This document shows, piece after piece, positions 1-5,160 of a stretch of DNA of 5,332 bases. Positions within the stretch are counted from its first letter, which is position 1; each line of letters opens with the position of its first letter. The position numbers and the translations under genes are program-made. Below the pieces are notes generated by a model. The model was not told the DNA's origin, searched no databases, and worked only from the letters and a program-made list of their open reading frames with translations. The DNA comes from an uncultured Marmoricola sp. (GTDB taxonomy: Bacteria > Actinomycetota > Actinomycetes > Propionibacteriales > Nocardioidaceae): contig CALMMO010000272.1 in assembly GCA_937868455.1 (NCBI GenBank), positions 1 to 5,332 of the forward strand, written 5' to 3'.

Positions 1-112
1 GCTTGAAGACCTCTTGGAACTCATCCTCGCCCGAGTTGGCAAGAACGAGTTCCTCGAGTCGTACGAAGACGGACTGCCAGTTGCCCGGTTCAAGGCGATG
101 TCTGTGTGCCAT
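1..112 (-). CDS. N-terminal fragment of an unidentified protein, truncated by the window edge
   Basis: An ATG at 112-110 (minus strand) opens a frame that runs without a stop to the window edge, giving 37 complete residues beginning MAHRHRLEPG. The start is well supported: AAGGAG lies five bases upstream (123-118), the best Shine-Dalgarno sequence in the window. The visible part is a basic start followed by an amphipathic, acidic stretch (RLEELVLANSGEDEFQEVFK). It has no signal peptide and no membrane segment, so the product is probably cytoplasmic. The LEEL...DEFQEVFK pattern faintly recalls the helical N-terminus of N-6 adenine DNA methylases of the HsdM type, but no catalytic motif (such as NPPF) lies in the window, so this is only a guess. 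The gene lies on the same strand as the tRNA and starts 76 bases after its 3' end. I am confident it is a real gene and unsure of its function. Confidence 0.72.
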   Translation of the reverse strand, partial: MAHRHRLEPGNWQSVFVRLEELVLANSGEDEFQEVFK

Positions 113-117
113 TCGTG

Positions 118-123
118 CTCCTT
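118..123 (-). promoter_or_regulatory. Shine-Dalgarno site of the left-edge gene
   Basis: The minus strand reads AAGGAG, then five bases (CACGA), then ATG. This near-ideal match to the 16S anti-SD fixes the start of the truncated gene. It contrasts with the patatin, helicase and deacetylase genes of this window, which lack a clear Shine-Dalgarno sequence. Confidence 0.75.
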
Positions 124-155
124 AGGGCTGCGGACCGTCCGCGCCCGTCCGGAAG

Positions 156-186
156 TCTGACCTGGACCGTCAAGGCCCAGGTCGGA
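156..186 (-). terminator. Hairpin just after the tRNA, possible terminator
   Basis: GACCTGG (159-165) and CCAGGTC (177-183) form a perfect 7-bp stem around an 11-base loop. Two further pairs lie outside a single A-C mismatch when read on the minus strand. The hairpin begins three bases after the encoded CCA of the tRNA and ends 43 bases before the next minus-strand start codon. Its position suits transcription termination or 3' processing of the tRNA transcript. There is no U-tract after it (CTTCCGG follows), so it is not a classic intrinsic terminator. It could also be a chance inverted repeat, or the tRNA and the next gene may be co-transcribed. Confidence 0.4.
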
Positions 187-188
187 TT

Positions 189-265
189 TGGTAGGGCGGG
201 TGGGGCTCGAACCCACGACCAAAGGATTATGAGTCCTCTGCTCTAACCGACTGAGCTACCGCCCC
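189..265 (-). tRNA. tRNA with anticodon CAT (tRNA-Ile2 favoured, elongator tRNA-Met possible)
   Basis: A complete 77-base cloverleaf can be folded by hand. The acceptor stem GGGGCGG pairs with CCGCCCT (first pair a G-U wobble), the D arm is GCTC/GAGC, the anticodon stem is GAGGA/TCCTT, and the T arm is GTGGG-TTCGAGC-CCCAC. The discriminator is A and CCA is encoded at 191-189. The seven-base anticodon loop is CTCATAA, with anticodon CAT at 231-229. The anticodon stem is not the GGG/CCC type and the first pair is not a C-A mismatch, so it is not initiator tRNA. A CAT anticodon is shared by elongator tRNA-Met and by tRNA-Ile2, whose C34 is converted to lysidine by TilS so that it reads AUA. The G27-U43 wobble and the TTGGTCG stretch after the anticodon stem resemble E. 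coli tRNA-Ile2 more than its elongator tRNA-Met. The tRNA call is very secure; the amino acid is not. Confidence 0.95.
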
Positions 266-288
266 TCGTCTGTGGCAGACATCGCAGA

Positions 289-294
289 ACAATA
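289..294 (-). promoter_or_regulatory. Candidate -10 element for the tRNA
   Basis: The minus strand reads TATTGT 23 bases upstream of the mature tRNA 5' end. It fits the actinobacterial TANNNT pattern and would give a leader of about 17 bases, to be removed by RNase P. I see no convincing TTGACA-like -35 at the usual spacing, so this is a position-and-motif call only. Confidence 0.33.
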
Positions 295-340
295 TCCCCT
301 CTCATGCACTCGACTTTGCCCCAAGCCCCAGATTTGCGCC

Positions 341-346
341 TACTGT
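341..346 (+). promoter_or_regulatory. Candidate -10 element for the acyltransferase gene
   Basis: TACTGT fits TANNNT and lies 40 bases before the chosen ATG at 387, which would give a 5' leader of about 34 bases that includes the GGGGGGA ribosome site. A TTGCCC at 316-321 could be a -35, but the spacing of 19 is long. The call is weak and rests on motif and position. Confidence 0.25.
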
Positions 347-375
347 GACTCCCGGTTGGTGGGAACGCGATTGTT

Positions 376-382
376 GGGGGGA
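376..382 (+). promoter_or_regulatory. Ribosome binding site of the acyltransferase, deciding its start
   Basis: GGGGGGA ends four bases before the ATG at 387. It is a partial match to GGAGG but the only purine-rich block near either candidate start. It supports ATG 387 over the in-frame GTG at 345, which would add 14 residues unlike the family N-terminus. Confidence 0.45.
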
Positions 383-386
383 CTGC

Positions 387-1763
387 ATGGAACGGATGCA
401 CGGTGCTGATGCCACGTTCATCTACACAGAAAATCAGCACAGCACGTTTGAGATCTGCTCGCTGATGATGCTCGACACCAGCCAGCGCCCCGATGGGCAA
501 GCGCGGTTTGAGACCGTACGCGAACGGCTGGAAGCCAAGTTGCATTTGGCGCCGATGTTTCGCCACGTCGTACGCCGAGTCCCCTTTGATGCCCACCATC
601 CAGTGTGGGTTGAAGACGATCAGTTCGACATCGACTATCACCTGAGACTGGTCGCGTTGCCTGCACCAGGGGCCCAAGACGAACTCCACGACTTGCTCGG
701 CAGGTTGCTCTCGCGCCCGCTCGATCACAGCCGACCGCTCTGGGAGCTCTACCTCATCGAAGGCATGGCGGGCGGACGCAGTGCCGTCTTCTTCAAGGCG
801 CACCATGCAGCCGTTGACGGCGTGGCTGGGTTTGAGGTCTTGGCCCAGTTAGTGGATCTGGAGGCCGATCCTCCCATGAGTGATCCTGAGCCATGGAAGC
901 CAGCCCCGCGCCCCTCTGACCTGCGCCTTCTAGTCGACGCCGGGATCGATCACCTCAAAGACCCCTTCAAGACCGCCAAGGCAGCAGTCGGGCTGGCCAC
1001 CGACTTGGCGAACTCCTGGCGCCCTGGACATCGCCCGGCGCACGAGGTGCTGGGCGCCGCGATGGCTCCACCTAGCCCCTTCAACGTGAACCTGACTGGT
1101 CAACGACAGATTCGATTCATGGCGATCCCTCTCGAAGAGGTGAAGGCAGTGAAGGGTCAGGCGAAGGTCAACGACGTACTCCTGGCTCTCATTGGCGGCG
1201 GCTTGCGCAGGTACCTCGTTGAGGAAGATGCACTCGCCTCTGAGTCACTGCTCAGCCTGCTCCCCATCTCGATCCGCACCGGAACCGAGGAGAGCGCTGG
1301 AAACATGACCACGGCACTCTCTGTCGAACTCGGCACCGACGAGCCAGACCCGCATGTGCGCCTTCAGCGCATCGCCAAGGAGACCGCTGCCGCGAAAGAA
1401 CGGGCCAAGCACGCGGCGCTGCCAGTGATCATGGATATTGCCAAGTTCACCGGGCCGCCTTTGGCATCACTGTTGGAGCGCGTGGGAGTCATGACCGGGA
1501 TGACCGCACGGCTTCGACTAGCCGGCAACGTCGCCATCTCAAATGTCGCCAATATCGACTTCCCAGTGTTTTCCGCAGGCTCGCCTGTGATCAACATGTT
1601 CCCCATCGGGCCACTAGCTGATGGGGCGGGGCTCAACTTCACCGTGCTGAGCTACGAAAACACCTTCTACATGTCGATGCTCAGCGACTTTGCCGCCGTG
1701 CCCGATCCCGACCGTTTGATCGCTCATGTGCAAGACGAATGGGCTGCCTTTAAGCGGAGCTAG
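387..1763 (+). CDS. WS/DGAT-type acyltransferase (wax ester synthase / diacylglycerol acyltransferase family)
   Basis: This 458-residue protein belongs to the bacterial WS/DGAT family, which moves an acyl group from acyl-CoA to a fatty alcohol or diacylglycerol to make wax esters or triacylglycerol, usually at the inner membrane surface and lipid bodies. The catalytic HHAAVDG motif (HHxxxDG) is intact at residues 139-145, with His140 the expected general base. PLW is at 117-119 and the family ND motif at 262-263. The C-terminal WS/DGAT domain shows AGNMTTAL (304-311), AISNV (384-388) and GPLADGAGLN (408-417). Length matches the family norm of about 450-480. The start ATG 387 gives MERMHGADATFIY, close to the usual family opening, and has GGGGGGA upstream; an in-frame GTG at 345 is the alternative. 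The 3' end overlaps the convergent patatin gene by 14 bases. Whether it favours alcohol or diacylglycerol cannot be told from sequence; some family members have other acyl acceptors. Confidence 0.93.
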   Translation: MERMHGADATFIYTENQHSTFEICSLMMLDTSQRPDGQARFETVRERLEAKLHLAPMFRHVVRRVPFDAHHPVWVEDDQFDIDYHLRLVALPAPGAQDELHDLLGRLLSRPLDHSRPLWELYLIEGMAGGRSAVFFKAHHAAVDGVAGFEVLAQLVDLEADPPMSDPEPWKPAPRPSDLRLLVDAGIDHLKDPFKTAKAAVGLATDLANSWRPGHRPAHEVLGAAMAPPSPFNVNLTGQRQIRFMAIPLEEVKAVKGQAKVNDVLLALIGGGLRRYLVEEDALASESLLSLLPISIRTGTEESAGNMTTALSVELGTDEPDPHVRLQRIAKETAAAKERAKHAALPVIMDIAKFTGPPLASLLERVGVMTGMTARLRLAGNVAISNVANIDFPVFSAGSPVINMFPIGPLADGAGLNFTVLSYENTFYMSMLSDFAAVPDPDRLIAHVQDEWAAFKRS

Positions 1764-2589
1764 GCCACATCGCGGCCACCCGAGCAGCAGCCTCAGCGCC
1801 TTGACGCTCCCCCGCCGCAATCGCCTGAGGCGAGCGAGAGGGGTCAAGCACGCGATAGCCCATGGCTTTGCGTGCATCTGCGTCTGGAGTGAGCACCACG
1901 CGTTTCTTGGGGTTCACCCGATGCAGTTGCTCGCGCACTGAGTGATAGCGAGTGGTAGAGACCGGCAGCGGTGAGAGCACCAACAAGGTCTCAGCACCCT
2001 TGGCTAGGTCGATGTTCGTTGGGGAGCGCACGCCGCCATCGATGTAGTGCAGCCCATCTATCTCAACCGGCGGCCACACCATGGGTACGGCGCAGCTAGC
2101 GGCCACTGCGCGCACGAGGTCAACGCCCGATGTTGAGTCGAAGACAACTAACTCCCCGGTCTCACAACACACCGTTGTCACTTTGAGGTCGCGCCCCTTA
2201 GGCCAATCAGTGACTTCAAGTCGCTCGCGTAGCAACTCGACTCGGTCTGGGCCTTTTCGCTCGTGAGCGGCCATGGCCACTTTGCCGATGCGCCTGCGAC
2301 GCTCAATCGGCCCACCTGTCGAGACCATCTGGGGCACCGCGCGAAGCAAGGCCCCTGGAGAGAAGTTGCCGCCTAGTTCTTTGTCGTTAAGGCGCTCAGG
2401 GCCTGAGTTCAACTCGTCTAAGTCGCGGCACAACACGAGTGTGCCCACGACGGAGCCAGCTGAGGTGCCGATCACCGTGTCGGCGGAGCGGACGTCCACT
2501 CCGGCCTCATAGAGGCCTTTGATGACACCCATCTCCCACGCGACACCAGTGATGCCACCGCCCCCGAGGACCAGCGCTGACTTACCCAT
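1750..2589 (-). CDS. Patatin-like phospholipase / lipid acyl hydrolase
   Basis: This 279-residue protein has all three patatin signatures. The glycine-rich oxyanion loop GGGGITG is at 9-15, the nucleophile elbow GTSAG at 41-45 (Ser43), and the dyad aspartate in DGG at 184-186 (Asp184). Patatins use a Ser-Asp dyad to release fatty acids from phospholipids or other acyl lipids. The preceding ASCAVPMVWPPV (164-175) and the following GVRSPTN are typical of small bacterial RssA/YlbK-like patatins. There is no signal peptide or membrane segment, so a cytoplasmic enzyme is expected; its substrate is unknown. The gene lies 69 bases downstream of the helicase on the same strand but has its own likely promoter: TAAGTT ends six bases before the ATG and there is no Shine-Dalgarno, suggesting a leaderless mRNA. 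Its stop lies inside the convergent acyltransferase gene (14-base overlap), hinting at a lipid-turnover pairing. The family call is secure; the role is inferred. Confidence 0.92.
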   Translation of the reverse strand: MGKSALVLGGGGITGVAWEMGVIKGLYEAGVDVRSADTVIGTSAGSVVGTLVLCRDLDELNSGPERLNDKELGGNFSPGALLRAVPQMVSTGGPIERRRRIGKVAMAAHERKGPDRVELLRERLEVTDWPKGRDLKVTTVCCETGELVVFDSTSGVDLVRAVAASCAVPMVWPPVEIDGLHYIDGGVRSPTNIDLAKGAETLLVLSPLPVSTTRYHSVREQLHRVNPKKRVVLTPDADARKAMGYRVLDPSRSPQAIAAGERQGAEAAARVAAMWPSSA

Positions 2590-2595
2590 GAGTCC

Positions 2596-2601
2596 AACTT
2601 A
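2596..2601 (-). promoter_or_regulatory. Candidate -10 of the patatin gene, leaderless layout
   Basis: The minus strand reads TAAGTT, six bases (GGACTC), then ATG. A -10 ending six bases before the start codon puts the transcription start on the A of the ATG. No purine-rich ribosome site exists here, in agreement. No clear -35 is visible at 16-18 bases. Confidence 0.5.
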
Positions 2602-2643
2602 GGCCGAAAATGCACATTTCCACGGCTGTAGAACTGTGGGAAT

Positions 2644-2663
2644 GCTCACCGTCTTCGGTCAGC
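2644..2663 (-). terminator. Small hairpin over the helicase stop codon
   Basis: Read on the minus strand, GCT-g-ACCG, an AAGA loop and CGGT-g-AGC form a seven-pair stem with one G-G mismatch that spans the helicase TGA. It could slow or end transcription before the patatin gene. There is no U-tract after it (ATTCCC follows), so support is weak and it may be chance. Confidence 0.22.
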
Positions 2664-4365
2664 GAGTGCGTGGCTTCTTCGAACGCCCTTGATATGCGCG
2701 GGAATCCCCACGGGGGCGACCCGAGTCACGACGATCGAAGCGTCCTGAATCAGGGCGCCCAGAGTCAGGACGAATATCGATGAGCACCCCAGAAATTCGG
2801 GTATGTGACAGTGCGGCAAGTTGCTCTGCAGAGAGTTGGGGCAACTCCACCAACGAGAACCCGGGTTTGATCTCAATGCGACCAAAGTCACCTCGACGCA
2901 GCCCGCCTTCGTTGGCAAGTGCTCCCACAATCTGGCGAGGCTCGACACGGTGACGCTTGCCGACCGCGATCCGCCAGCGCATCAGACCATTGGTCGATTC
3001 GCTGTTACGTTCACGACGCACCGGCGCCGCCACTGGCTCAGGTTGTGGCTCCATCAAGAGCGGCTGCCCATCTTGGGCAAGCACTGCGATAGCAGCTGCC
3101 ACATCACGAGCCGGCACATCGTGCTCACGCTCATAGTCGGCGACGAGTTCGCGGAAGATGTCGATCTGCTCGTCCTTGAGGGCTGCAGTGATCGCCTCAG
3201 TGAACCGGGTCACGCGGGTAGCGTTGACATCCTCAACGGTGGGCAGTCGCATCTCAACAACGGTCGAGCGGGTGTGTTTCTCGATCGCGCGCAACAGGCC
3301 CTTCTCACGCGGGGTGACGAAAGAGATCGCATCCCCTGAGCGTCCTGCGCGACCGGTGCGGCCGATGCGGTGGACGTAGGACTCCACATCGGTGGGGATG
3401 TCGTAGTTGAACACGTGGCTGATTCGCTCAACGTCCAAACCACGTGCCGCCACGTCAGTGGCAACCAAGATGTCGAGTTTGCCCTTGCGCAGTTGCTCAA
3501 CGGTGCGCTCGCGCTGCTGTTGAGCGATGTCGCCGTTGATGGCTGTGGCGGAGAAACCGCGGGCGCGCAGGCGCTCAGCCAACTCTTCGGTGGCGTGCTT
3601 GGTGCGCACGAACACGATCATGCCCTCGAAGTTCTCGACCTCAAGGATGCGAGTCAGGGCGTCGAGTTTGTTGCTGTGTGCGACGTACAAATAACGCTGC
3701 GTGACATTGGTCGCGGTGCGTGTCGCCGCCTTGACGGTGACCTCGGCTGCATCAGGAGCGTGCTGGCGCGCAATCTTGCGGATCGTGGCCGGCATCGTGG
3801 CCGAGAACAGAGCCACCTGCTTGTCATCGGGTGTGCCCGCCAAGATAGTTTCGACATCTTCGGCGAAGCCCATGTTGAGCATCTCGTCGGCCTCATCGAG
3901 CACCAAGTACCTCAACTCGGAAAGATCGAGGGTTCCCTTTTCGAGGTGGTCCATGATGCGCCCGGGCGTGCCCACAACAATGTGGACGCCACGACGAAGC
4001 GCGGAGAGTTGAACGCCATAGCCCTGGCCGCCATAGACCGGGAGAACATGGAGACCCTTGATGTGGTGGGCATAGCGCTCGAAGGCCTCGCTGACCTGCA
4101 AGGCAAGTTCACGAGTGGGCGCCAGCACCAACGCTTGGGGGCGCTTGGCGGAGAGGTCAATGCGGCTGAGGATCGGCAGGGCAAACGCGGCAGTCTTGCC
4201 GGTGCCAGTCTGGGCCAAGCCAACAACGTGGCGACCCTCAAGGAGCAGCGGGATGGTCTCGGCCTGGATGGGAGAAGGAGCTTCATACCCCACTTCGGCA
4301 AGACCCTTAAGCACGGGACCAGAGAGTCCAAGATCAGCAAACAGGGTGGTTTCGGGGGATTTCAC
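2659..4365 (-). CDS. deaD: DEAD-box ATP-dependent RNA helicase, CsdA/DeaD type with DbpA-like C-terminal domain
   Basis: This 568-residue protein carries the full DEAD-box helicase set: Q motif (Phe9 and GYEAPSPIQ 26-34), motif I AQTGTGKT 51-58, Ia PTREL 83-87, Ib TPGR 133-136, II DEAD 157-160, III SAT 188-190, IV VFVRTK 251-256, QxxR 284-287, V ATDVAARGLD 302-311 and VI HRIGRTGR 332-339. After a helical linker (about 375-435), residues about 463-534 resemble the DbpA-type RNA-binding domain, which starts with RWRIAVGKRHRVEP. The tail (533-568) is basic with DSGR repeats and is probably disordered and RNA-binding. Such proteins unwind RNA with ATP in ribosome assembly, mRNA decay and cold adaptation. 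The start is GTG at 4365, eight residues before the Q-motif Phe. TAGTCT ends six bases upstream with no Shine-Dalgarno, suggesting leaderless translation. It is divergent from the deacetylase. The family is certain; the symbol is by architecture and could equally be csdA. Confidence 0.95.
   Translation of the reverse strand: MKSPETTLFADLGLSGPVLKGLAEVGYEAPSPIQAETIPLLLEGRHVVGLAQTGTGKTAAFALPILSRIDLSAKRPQALVLAPTRELALQVSEAFERYAHHIKGLHVLPVYGGQGYGVQLSALRRGVHIVVGTPGRIMDHLEKGTLDLSELRYLVLDEADEMLNMGFAEDVETILAGTPDDKQVALFSATMPATIRKIARQHAPDAAEVTVKAATRTATNVTQRYLYVAHSNKLDALTRILEVENFEGMIVFVRTKHATEELAERLRARGFSATAINGDIAQQQRERTVEQLRKGKLDILVATDVAARGLDVERISHVFNYDIPTDVESYVHRIGRTGRAGRSGDAISFVTPREKGLLRAIEKHTRSTVVEMRLPTVEDVNATRVTRFTEAITAALKDEQIDIFRELVADYEREHDVPARDVAAAIAVLAQDGQPLLMEPQPEPVAAPVRRERNSESTNGLMRWRIAVGKRHRVEPRQIVGALANEGGLRRGDFGRIEIKPGFSLVELPQLSAEQLAALSHTRISGVLIDIRPDSGRPDSGRFDRRDSGRPRGDSRAYQGRSKKPRTR
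2698..2769 (-). repeat. Imperfect DSGR repeats encoding the helicase tail
   Basis: Residues 533-556 of the helicase contain PDSGR, PDSGR, RDSGR and a degenerate GDSR. Each copy uses a different serine codon (TCT, TCA, TCG, TCC) and the glycine codons also differ, so the repeat is clear in protein and blurred in DNA. This points to an old repeat kept for its protein property rather than a recent DNA duplication. The tail resembles the RGG-like basic tails of other bacterial DEAD-box helicases. Confidence 0.6.
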
Positions 4366-4371
4366 TGACCA

Positions 4372-4377
4372 AGACTA
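4372..4377 (-). promoter_or_regulatory. deaD: Candidate -10 of the helicase gene, leaderless layout
   Basis: The minus strand reads TAGTCT, six bases (TGGTCA), then the GTG start. The transcription start would fall on the G of GTG. No Shine-Dalgarno is present. TTCACC at 4402-4397 is a poor -35 candidate at spacing 19. Confidence 0.5.
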
Positions 4378-4413
4378 CGCGCACCCGACCTAGATCGGTG
4401 AATCCTTTGCCCG

Positions 4414-4419
4414 TAGCCT
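4414..4419 (+). promoter_or_regulatory. Candidate -10 of the deacetylase gene, leaderless layout
   Basis: The plus strand reads TAGCCT, six bases (GCGCAA), then the ATG at 4426. The transcription start would fall on the A of ATG. It mirrors the helicase promoter across the same 60-base gap; both hexamers are preceded by CG. No Shine-Dalgarno and no clear -35 are visible. Confidence 0.5.
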
Positions 4420-4425
4420 GCGCAA

Positions 4426-5160
4426 ATGGAACCCCTCACACCCCTCAATGAAGATTGGGAACGCGCCCTTTGCGTGGTCGCCCACCCCGACGATCTGGAG
4501 TTCGGCGCTGCCGCCGCGATCGCCCGATGGACCGGGCAGGGCAAGCACATCGTTTATTGCATGGTCACCAGTGGCGAGGCCGGTATCGACGGGCTTCACC
4601 CTGATGAGTGCCGCGTGGTCCGCGAGGCCGAACAGGTCGAATCAGCCCGAGTGGTCGGCGTCGACGTGGTCGAGTTTCTTGGCTTCCCTGATGGGGTTCT
4701 TGAGTACGGACTGCCACTTCGGGCCGCCATTGCTCACGCCGTACGGCGCCACCGGCCCGAGATCGTGATCACCGGCAATTTCCGAGACACTTTTGGCGGC
4801 CGCAACCTCAACCAAGCTGACCACATTGCCACCGGCCGCGCCGTGCTCGACGGTGTGCGTGATGCCGGGAACCGGTGGATCTTCAACGACCAACTCGTCG
4901 ACGGCCTCGAGCCCTGGGGTGGAGTGCGAGAGGTGTGGGCGAACAGTTCACCCAACTCCGAACACGGCGTCGACACCACCGCAACCTTCGCCGCTGGCGT
5001 TGCCTCTCTCGAAGCGCACCGCGCCTACATCGACGGGCTTGGTTGGGAAGGCTGGGACCCCGAGGAATTCCTTCAGGGCACCTCGCGAGGCGCCGGCCAG
5101 CGCATGGGCGTGCCCTTCGCTGCTGCCTTTGAAGTCTTCCCGATGGGCTGGGGCGACTAA
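4426..5160 (+). CDS. PIG-L (LmbE-like) family zinc-dependent deacetylase
   Basis: This 244-residue protein belongs to the PIG-L/LmbE family, whose members remove acetyl groups from N-acetylglucosamine-type substrates (GlcNAc-inositol in mycothiol synthesis, GlcNAc-malate in bacillithiol synthesis) or cleave related amides. AHPDD is at 19-23: by family precedent His20 and Asp23 bind zinc and Asp22 is the general base. His133 in NQADHIATG is the likely third zinc ligand. TSGEAGIDG (48-56), REAEQ (67-71) and FLGFPDG (84-90) are further family marks. There is no signal peptide, so the enzyme should be cytoplasmic. It is shorter than typical MshB or Mca (about 290-300 residues), and no mycothiol gene is adjacent, so I do not assign it to that pathway; the substrate is open. 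TAGCCT ends six bases before the ATG with no Shine-Dalgarno, suggesting a leaderless mRNA. The 3' end overlaps the convergent TPR gene by 4 bases. Confidence 0.92.
   Translation: MEPLTPLNEDWERALCVVAHPDDLEFGAAAAIARWTGQGKHIVYCMVTSGEAGIDGLHPDECRVVREAEQVESARVVGVDVVEFLGFPDGVLEYGLPLRAAIAHAVRRHRPEIVITGNFRDTFGGRNLNQADHIATGRAVLDGVRDAGNRWIFNDQLVDGLEPWGGVREVWANSSPNSEHGVDTTATFAAGVASLEAHRAYIDGLGWEGWDPEEFLQGTSRGAGQRMGVPFAAAFEVFPMGWGD

Noticed and set aside
345..386. Upstream GTG start for the acyltransferase (14 extra residues)
   Set aside because: The extra residues (Trp- and Cys-rich) do not resemble the family N-terminus. ATG 387 has a purine block upstream and gives the typical MERMxGxDAxF opening.
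243..806. Minus-strand open frame (187 codons) running from the acyltransferase into the tRNA
   Set aside because: It overlaps the tRNA and the conserved start and PLW/HHxxxDG regions of the acyltransferase, and its translation has no recognisable domain.
2590..2658. Small gene or RNA in the gap between helicase and patatin
   Set aside because: The 69-base gap has no supported open frame. It is explained by the candidate patatin -10 and part of a weak hairpin at the helicase stop.
2821..3339. Plus-strand open frame of 172 codons opposite the helicase C-terminus
   Set aside because: It is a shadow of the helicase and its DbpA-like domain; no motif or ribosome site supports it.
3370..4368. 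Long plus-strand open frame (332 codons) opposite the helicase
   Set aside because: It lies antisense to a helicase with all catalytic motifs intact. Its translation shows no recognisable domain, and GC-rich genes often leave such long open antisense frames.
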